In this document: positions 1 to 4,729 of the stretch, piece by piece
How the letters are laid out: every line of letters begins with the position of its first letter
Numbering within the stretch: the stretch's first letter is position 1
Source of the DNA: JBBIMP01 sp037444305
GTDB lineage: Bacteria; Acidobacteriota; UBA6911
Reading direction: 5' to 3'
Length of the DNA: 6,525 nucleotides
NCBI GenBank assembly: GCA_037444305.1
Contig: JBBIMP010000095.1
Span: forward strand, 1-6,525
Notes under the pieces: model-generated
What the model was told of the DNA's origin: nothing
Database searches by the model: none
Seen by the model: the letters and a program-made list of their open reading frames with translations, nothing else
Translations under genes and position numbers: made by a program

Positions 1-1
1 C

Positions 2-853
2 AGGACAAAGGCTTCCCTGCTCGTGCCGCTCCTCTCCAGCGACAGGATGGTGGGACTCATGACCGTAGGCTCCGACCGGAGCGGACGCCCTTACGGGTGG
101 GAAGCGCGGGAGTTTTTGTCCGTCCTGGCCCACCACGCCGCCGGAGAACTCCACAAGGCAGAGCTGCTGCAGACATTGGTCGAAACGCGGGAGGCCGATG
201 CGTTCCGCTCCTTCTCGGCGTTCCTGCTGCACGACCTGAAGAACTTCGCCTCCACGCTGTCGCTCATCGCGAAAAACGCGGCCAGGCACCAGGAGAACCC
301 GGATTTCCAGAAGGATGCATTCAAGTCCATCTATGACACCGCCGAAAAGATGAAACGGCTGTGCAACAGCCTGAACACCTTTTCGGGGACGCTGGCGGCC
401 AACAAGAAACCTTCGGATCTCAACGATATCGTGAGGTCTGCGTCCGGCAATTTGAACGCAGGGATAGGAAGCCGGCTGAAGCTGGAACTCCGAGACTTGT
501 CCAAAATCGAACTCGATGCCGAAGAGATGGAGAGGGTGGTTCAGAATCTGCTGCTCAACGCGCAGGAGGCAATTTCGGCGGAGGGGAGCATTACAATAGC
601 GACGGCTGAGCGGGAGGAGTCGATTGAACTGTCGGTAAAGGACAATGGCAGGGGCATTGCACAGGAGTTTCTGGAAAAAGAGATCTTCCTTCCCTTCCGG
701 ACGACTCGAAGCGACGGGCTGGGAATAGGGCTATTCCAGTGCAAGAAGATCGTCGAGGCCCATGGGGGGACGATCAGGGCGGAGAGCGAACTCGGGGGAG
801 GAACAATCATTCGAATAGAACTGCCAAAGCGGGCCACGGATTACACGGATTAA
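2..853 (+). CDS. prsK: PEP-CTERM system histidine kinase PrsK, C-terminal part (5' end outside window)
   Basis: This is the 3' part of a sensor histidine kinase. The frame is open to the window edge and the first residues (ASLLVPLL, then VGLMTVGS) look like the end of a GAF-type sensor domain, so the GTG at 23 is not the true start. The phosphoacceptor box reads LLHDLKN (His codon 230-232), the form seen in the PrsK family. The ATPase domain follows with N box NLLLNAQEA (Asn codon 557-559), G1 box DNGRG (641-655), F region IFLPF, G2 box GLGIGL (716-733) and a terminal GGG (794-802). PrsK proteins are membrane kinases found together with PrsR and PrsT in exosortase-containing bacteria; the membrane half is off the window. 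The last six codons and stop (833-853) come from a dispersed repeat. prsR starts 6 bp downstream, so the two are almost certainly co-transcribed. The kinase call is certain; the PrsK assignment rests on this box and on the neighbours. Confidence 0.9.
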   Translation, partial: RTKASLLVPLLSSDRMVGLMTVGSDRSGRPYGWEAREFLSVLAHHAAGELHKAELLQTLVETREADAFRSFSAFLLHDLKNFASTLSLIAKNAARHQENPDFQKDAFKSIYDTAEKMKRLCNSLNTFSGTLAANKKPSDLNDIVRSASGNLNAGIGSRLKLELRDLSKIELDAEEMERVVQNLLLNAQEAISAEGSITIATAEREESIELSVKDNGRGIAQEFLEKEIFLPFRTTRSDGLGIGLFQCKKIVEAHGGTIRAESELGGGTIIRIELPKRATDYTD

Positions 854-861
854 CACGGAAT
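833..861 (+). repeat. Dispersed GATTACACG-type repeat, copy 1 (prsK/prsR junction)
   Basis: The 29 bases begin gccacggattacac and end acacggaat. They match copy 2 (2222-2249) except for a C-to-G change and one extra A. The repeat supplies codons for ATDYTD, the TAA stop of prsK (851-853) and the first two bases of the prsR ATG. Confidence 0.85.
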
Positions 862-2215
862 GAAAGATAAGGCGAAGCAGAAGCTGCTGGCGGTGGATGA
901 CGACGAGCAGATACTGAAGCAGGTCGAGTGGGCGCTGTCGGACGACTACCGGATATTCACCGCCGGGGACCGGGAGAGCGCAGTCGAGACCTTCAAGAGC
1001 GAAGACATCGCCGTGGCGCTGCTCGATCTCGGGCTTCCTCCCCGCCCTCGCGAGGCTTCTGAGGGCCTGGCGGCGCTGGATGAAATGCTCGCCGCCAACC
1101 CGCTGGCAAAGATCATCATCGTCTCGGGCAACTCCGAGCGGGAAAACGCCCTTCTGGCCGTCTCCAAAGGCGCGCACGACATCTTTCCCAAGCCGGCCGA
1201 CCTGGACGAACTCAAGGTCGTCCTCAACCGGGTCTTCAAGCGCCTCCGGCTCGAAAAGGAGAGCATCGAGGAGCGCGCACTGGCGCGGCGGGTCTCCTTC
1301 GACAAGATCATCGGGTCGAGCGAGCCCATGAAGAAGATCTACTCGCTCATGCGGAAAGTGGCGCCGGCGGACTACCCCGTACTGATCACAGGCGAGAGCG
1401 GCACGGGCAAGGAGCTGATCGCGAACACCATCCACAATCTCAGCACACGAAAAAAAGGTCCGTTTACGGCCATCAACTGCGCGGCCATCCCCGATACCCT
1501 GCTCGAAAGCGAGCTGTTCGGCCACGAAAAGGGCGCGTTCACCGGGGCCACGGCGCAGAAAAAGGGACGGCTGGAGTCGGCGCAGGGCGGGACGCTGTTC
1601 CTGGACGAAATCGGCGAGCTGGCGCAGGAACTGCAGGTGAAGATCCTGAGGTTCCTGCAGGAAAAGGTCATCGAGCGCGTCGGGGGCAGGCAGCCCATCG
1701 AGGTCGACAGCCGGATCATCGCGGCCACGCACAAGGATCTCGGTACGGAGGTCAAAGAAAACCGCTTCCGGGAGGACCTCTATTTCCGGCTGGCGGTGCT
1801 CAAGATCGAGCTCCCTCCATTGCGGGAGCGGGGGGCGGACGTGATCGAGCTGGCGGAGCACCTGGTGGGGGCGTTCTCCGAAGAGATGGGACGGCCGCCC
1901 AGGAAGTTCTCCAAGCCGGCGCTGGAGGCTATGCGCGAGCATGCCTGGCCGGGGAATGTCCGGGAGCTGCAGAATCGCGTCAAGAGGGCGCTCGTGCTGG
2001 CGGACGGGCCGTTCATCGGGCCGAGGGAGCTGGAGCTGGAGGAACCGGAGGCGCATGATCAGCCCAGGACGCTCAAAGAAGCGAAGGAGCAGATGGAGAA
2101 GGACTTGATCCGCAGGGCGCTCGAAGAACATGGGGGGAACATCACCCAGGCGGCCAAGGCGCTCGGCATCAGCCGCCCGACTTTGTACGACCTCATCTCA
2201 AGATACAGCCTTTAA
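860..2215 (+). CDS. prsR: PEP-CTERM-box response regulator transcription factor PrsR (sigma54-dependent activator)
   Basis: Complete 451-residue NtrC-type regulator. The receiver domain (about residues 8-125) has the acidic pocket D13-D15, phosphoacceptor D56 in LLDLGLPP, S89 and K111 in the KP pair. The stretches DLGLPP and NSERENAL resemble the PrsR family rather than generic NtrC. The AAA+ domain (about 148-385) has Walker A GESGTGKE (178-185), the sigma54-contacting GAFTGA loop (225-230), Walker B GGTLFLDE (243-250) and arginine-finger region RFREDLYFR (302-310). A Fis-type helix-turn-helix closes the protein (about 424-448, NITQAAKALGISRPTLYDL). It should activate RpoN promoters of PEP-CTERM and exopolysaccharide genes when phosphorylated by PrsK. 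The ATG at 860 is the only sensible start, because the receiver fold begins at residue 8. It lacks a Shine-Dalgarno site: the 27 bases before it are the dispersed repeat, so translation probably depends on coupling to prsK. Confidence 0.94.
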   Translation: MKDKAKQKLLAVDDDEQILKQVEWALSDDYRIFTAGDRESAVETFKSEDIAVALLDLGLPPRPREASEGLAALDEMLAANPLAKIIIVSGNSERENALLAVSKGAHDIFPKPADLDELKVVLNRVFKRLRLEKESIEERALARRVSFDKIIGSSEPMKKIYSLMRKVAPADYPVLITGESGTGKELIANTIHNLSTRKKGPFTAINCAAIPDTLLESELFGHEKGAFTGATAQKKGRLESAQGGTLFLDEIGELAQELQVKILRFLQEKVIERVGGRQPIEVDSRIIAATHKDLGTEVKENRFREDLYFRLAVLKIELPPLRERGADVIELAEHLVGAFSEEMGRPPRKFSKPALEAMREHAWPGNVRELQNRVKRALVLADGPFIGPRELELEEPEAHDQPRTLKEAKEQMEKDLIRRALEEHGGNITQAAKALGISRPTLYDLISRYSL

Positions 2216-2221
2216 ACCCCC

Positions 2222-2249
2222 GCCACGGATTACACCGATTACACGGAAT
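2222..2249 (+). repeat. Dispersed GATTACACG-type repeat, copy 2 (after prsR)
   Basis: The 28 bases run gccacggattacacc, then gattacacggaat: two tandem 9-base units with short flanks. The copy starts 7 bp after the prsR stop, in the same orientation as copy 1. It marks the left edge of the lower-GC stretch separating prsR from prsT. Confidence 0.85.
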
Positions 2250-2351
2250 AGGTCACAAGGCAAAGTTATTGGCTTGTTTAAGAAGCAAAGATGAAACTCT
2301 CATCAACATTGCCATTAAGAAACCTCATGCATTCAGGAAAACCGTAACCGC

Positions 2352-2594
2352 ATGAAGGTAGTGAATATATTCGAATTGAAAAACAAGACTGACCAACTTC
2401 TCCGGAGAGTCATGAAGGGAGAGGCTGTTATTATCACGCATAGGGGCAAGCCGGTGGCGTCCCTAACAGCACTTGTCGAGGACGATCTGGAGGATTTCGT
2501 CCTGGAACATAGCCCGAAGATTACGAAAATGGTTGCCGATGCCGACAAGGATTACACGGAGGGATTAGAAGATGAGGCGCTTGATTTGCAATGA
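2352..2594 (+). CDS. Phd/YefM-family type II antitoxin, apparently orphan
   Basis: An 80-residue protein with the classic Phd/YefM N-terminal DNA-binding fold: MKVVNIFELKNKTDQLLRRV, then GEAVIITHRGKPVASLTAL (residues 24-42). Family members bind their own operator and neutralise a toxin, often RelE- or PIN/Doc-like, through the C-terminal tail. The acidic tail (EDDLEDFVLEHSPKI, from residue 43) fits that role. No toxin gene follows on this strand: the next gene is convergent and overlaps the last 30 bp. The final 15 or so residues (from DYTEG) therefore lie over the GxxExxY gene's 3' end and a repeat-like core (2549-2560), so the original tail may have been replaced. The only upstream ribosome-site candidate is a weak AGGAAA at 2335-2340, 11 bp from the ATG. 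The family call is firm; whether it works with a distant toxin is unknown. Confidence 0.82.
   Translation: MKVVNIFELKNKTDQLLRRVMKGEAVIITHRGKPVASLTALVEDDLEDFVLEHSPKITKMVADADKDYTEGLEDEALDLQ
2549..2560 (+). repeat. Possible partial copy of the dispersed repeat inside the antitoxin gene
   Basis: GGATTACACGGA here is identical to the core of copy 1 (838-849) and is followed by GGGATTA, again repeat-like. It encodes part of the antitoxin's KDYTEG. It could be a true truncated copy or a chance match in coding sequence. Confidence 0.4.
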
Positions 2595-2939
2595 TTTGGC
2601 GCCGAAATTGAGAAGGAGTGCCAGGCGGAGACCCGTAGCTGCCAAATAGTGGAATCCCTGCGCCTCGTGAGCCGAATGCAGGGCAGCGACGGCTTTGACC
2701 TCCACAACGAGGCGGTCGTCGATGATGAGGTCGGGCCGGTAGTCACCTATCTTCTTCCCCTTGTAAATCACCGGCAACGGCACCTGTCGTTTGTGAGGAA
2801 CCCCTCGTAGTTCCAATTCGTAGGCAAGCGCCTGCTCGTACACCGCTTCGAGAAATCGAGGCCCAAGATTTCGGTGCACCTCCTGGGCTGCCCCGATCAC
2901 AATATACGAAAGCTCTTCATGCAGAAGGCCCATCATCAT
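2565..2939 (-). CDS. GxxExxY protein (PDDEXK_3-type nuclease-fold family)
   Basis: A 124-residue protein matching the GxxExxY family along its length: an N-terminal helix with VIGAAQEVHRNLGPRFLEAV (from residue 14), the middle KGKKIGDYRPDL, the PD-(D/E)XK-like core RPDLIIDDRLVVEVKA (Asp then ExK), and the usual ending LLLNFGAKSLQIKRLIF. The family is often present in many copies per genome; its biological role is not established, though the fold suggests nucleic-acid cleavage or a relic of it. The glycine that names the motif is arginine here (RFLEAVY), with Glu and Tyr kept. Three ATG codons in a row begin the frame (2939, 2936, 2933); no clear ribosome site separates them, so I kept the longest. 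The gene is convergent with the antitoxin and overlaps it by 30 bp. Its upstream side carries an inverted copy of the dispersed repeat (2984-3011). Confidence 0.93.
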   Translation of the reverse strand: MMMGLLHEELSYIVIGAAQEVHRNLGPRFLEAVYEQALAYELELRGVPHKRQVPLPVIYKGKKIGDYRPDLIIDDRLVVEVKAVAALHSAHEAQGFHYLAATGLRLALLLNFGAKSLQIKRLIF

Positions 2940-2983
2940 TGTATCTAATGGGCTTGGCGCTTATTTGAGCCGGTTTTTTGCTA

Positions 2984-3011
2984 ATTCTGTGAAATCTGTG
3001 TAATCCGTGGC
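2984..3011 (-). repeat. Dispersed GATTACACG-type repeat, copy 3 (inverted, before prsT)
   Basis: Read on the minus strand, this matches copy 2 at 25 of 28 positions (differences C/A, A/T and G/A). It begins gccacggattacac. It lies between the start of the GxxExxY gene and the prsT ribosome site, inverted relative to copies 1 and 2. Confidence 0.85.
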
Positions 3012-3032
3012 AGAGTATGGGGAAACCATTCC

Positions 3033-3038
3033 GGAGGG
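3033..3038 (+). promoter_or_regulatory. Ribosome binding site of prsT
   Basis: GGAGGG lies 4 bp before the ATG at 3043. It decides the start: the in-frame GTG at 3007 lies inside repeat copy 3, has no such site, and would put 12 extra residues ahead of the lipoprotein signal peptide. Confidence 0.8.
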
Positions 3039-3042
3039 ACTA

Positions 3043-4101
3043 ATGAACAAAGTACATAGGATTGCGGCGATTCTGCCGGTCATGATGCTGCTGCTCATCA
3101 ATACGGCGTGCTCCAAGAACGCCGCCGAGCTGCTCGAAAGCGGCTCGGCCTACGTCGCCGAAAAGAAATACAACGAAGCCGTCATCGAACTGCGCAACGC
3201 CCTCAAAAAGAGCCCCGGGATGGCCGAAGCCCACTACCAGCTCGGCCTCGCCTACGTCGGTCTCGGCGCCTTCGCCAACGCCTACGACGAGTTCCGCCAG
3301 ACCGCCACGGCCGACCAGAACCACCTCGAGGCCCAGCTTCGAGTCGGCTTCATGTCCCTCACGGAACGCAAATTCGACGAGGCCCGCCAGAAGGCCGAGC
3401 TTTTGCTGGCAAAGAACCCGAATCACATCCGGGCGCTCATACTTCTAGGCAATGCCCACGCCGGCATGCTCGCCATCAACGATTCCCTGGGCGAACTGCG
3501 CCGCATGTTCGAACCGGAACCCCGGCTGGTTCCTCCCTACCTCGACCTGGGCTCGGCCCAGCATGCGGAGAAAGACCCCGCCGCCGCAGAGCAGGCCTTC
3601 AGAAAGGCGATTGCATCCGACGGCAGGTCGATCCCTGCCCGGCTGTCGCTGGCCGGATTCTACATGCTCTCCGGCAAGCCGGCCGAAGCCGAGGAGGCGA
3701 TCAAGGGCGCGCTCGGCATCGACGCCAATTCAAAGGACGCCGCCCTGGCCATGGCCTTCCTGCACGTCCAGAGCCGCGACCTCGGCAAGGCCGAAGAGGC
3801 CTACAAAAAGGCGCTCGGCCTGCCGGGAATGGATCCGGCGCAGCAGGTGATCCTGGCCGACTTCTACCTGGGCTCCGGCCGCATCGACGACGCCGTCGCC
3901 CAGCTCAGGAAAATGATCGCCGATCAGCCGGAGAACAATCTTGTCAAGCGGCGGCTGGCGATGATCCACCTGCAGCAGGGGAAATTCGAGGACGCCGACA
4001 AGCTGGCCGACGCGATTCTCACGGCCGATCCGAAGGACGCCGAAGCCCAGTTCATCAAAGGCCGGGTGCTGCTGGCGCAGAACAAGACCGAAGAGGCCAT
4101 C
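3043..4101 (+). CDS. prsT: PEP-CTERM system TPR-repeat lipoprotein PrsT, N-terminal part (up to assembly gap)
   Basis: The first 353 codons of a very long tetratricopeptide-repeat lipoprotein. The signal peptide is short and typical: basic MNKVHR, a hydrophobic core (IAAILPVMMLLLIN), then TAC-S with Cys23 as the likely lipidated residue. Asn at -3 makes the lipobox imperfect. Mature sequence goes into 34-residue TPRs with the usual pattern (A..Y..LG.AY, then A...F..A....P), for example residues 63-96. PrsT occurs only in species that also have PrsK and PrsR and is thought to act in the periplasm or at the outer membrane, perhaps as a scaffold linked to PEP-CTERM or exopolysaccharide export. 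Here a lower-GC insert separates it from prsR. The frame is intact to the N run at 4102. Reading on through 100 N shifts to a frame that soon stops (4579-4581); that is an artefact of the gap length, not a real frameshift. Confidence 0.92.
3157..4074 (+). repeat. prsT: PrsT nine-TPR block 0
   Basis: First 918-base (306-residue) block, beginning at AEKKYNEA soon after the signal peptide. The landmark aligned with LGQV of later blocks is MAFL at 3751, 594 bases into the block and 324 bases before the next LAQNK, matching the spacing in the other blocks. Confidence 0.75.
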
Positions 4102-4729
4102 NNNNNNNNNNNNNNNNNNNNNNNNNNNNNNNNNNNNNNNNNNNNNNNNNNNNNNNNNNNNNNNNNNNNNNNNNNNNNNNNNNNNNNNNNNNNNNNNNNN
4201 NCTGGCCCTGCTGCACCTGGCGCAGGGGGACCTGGGGCGGGCGGAGCAGTTGCTGGAGAGCGCCCTCAAGATCAACCCGGCCCAGGTCGAGTCGCTCGGC
4301 GCGCTGTCGACAGTCTACTTAAGGCAAAAATCGCCCGACAAGGCGGTCCAGCGGATCAACCGCGCCATCCAGGCCAGGCCGGGCGAGCCCAGCTTGCAGG
4401 AACTCCTGGGCCAGGTTCACATGGCCCAGGGAGACCGGCAGAAGGCCGAGGAATCTTACAAAAAGGCCGCCTCCATCAACGTCAAGGACATCGACCAGAG
4501 GGTCAAGCTCGCCGACTTCTACGCGGCGACAGGCAAACCGGACCAGAGCATCCAGACGCTCGAAGCCATCCTGAAAGATAATCCCGGAAACAGCCAGGTC
4601 CGGCTGAAGCTGGGGGAAGTTCACCTGGCAAAGAGAGACTTTGCCAAAGCAATTCAAACGGCCGATGAGATGCTCAAGACCAACGCCAAGGACGCCGACG
4701 CCCTGTCATTGAAGGGCCGCGTCTTCCTC
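4075..4729 (+). repeat. prsT: PrsT nine-TPR block A (interrupted by the N gap)
   Basis: Begins at AQNKTEEAI and runs to just before AQNKPQEAL at 4730. It carries LGQV at 4406, 324 bases before its end, as in blocks 0 and B. Only 555 real bases are present against 918-924 expected, so 363-369 bases are hidden in the gap. Confidence 0.75.
4102..4201. other. Assembly gap of 100 N inside prsT
   Basis: An exact run of 100 N. The coding frame before it ends on a complete codon at 4101 and the frame after it begins on a complete codon at 4202, so the true missing length must be a multiple of three. 100 is not, and is therefore a conventional placeholder. Confidence 0.98.

Noticed and set aside
731..2131. 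466-codon open frame on the minus strand opposite prsR
   Set aside because: It is the antisense of a confidently identified regulator, is rich in Arg/Leu/Pro as expected from GC-rich antisense, and has no recognisable domain.
2291..2347. Short plus-strand open frame between repeat copy 2 and the antitoxin
   Set aside because: Eighteen codons with no ribosome site and no similarity I recognise.
2952..2970. Sigma54-like -24/-12 element before prsT (TTGGCGC then TTGAG)
   Set aside because: The GG is right but the -12 part lacks GC and the spacing is one base short, so it is no better than chance.
2951..2980. Weak hairpin (GGCT/AGCC) followed by a T run, possible terminator
   Set aside because: The stem has only four firm pairs and a long loop, and no plus-strand gene ends nearby.
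3007..3042. GTG at 3007 as an upstream start of prsT
   Set aside because: It lies in the dispersed repeat and has no ribosome site; the ATG at 3043 has GGAGGG and begins a proper lipoprotein signal peptide.
4102..4581. Apparent frameshift and early stop in prsT after the N run
   Set aside because: It comes from counting the placeholder as exactly 100 bases; the TPR sequence continues in the frame starting at 4202.
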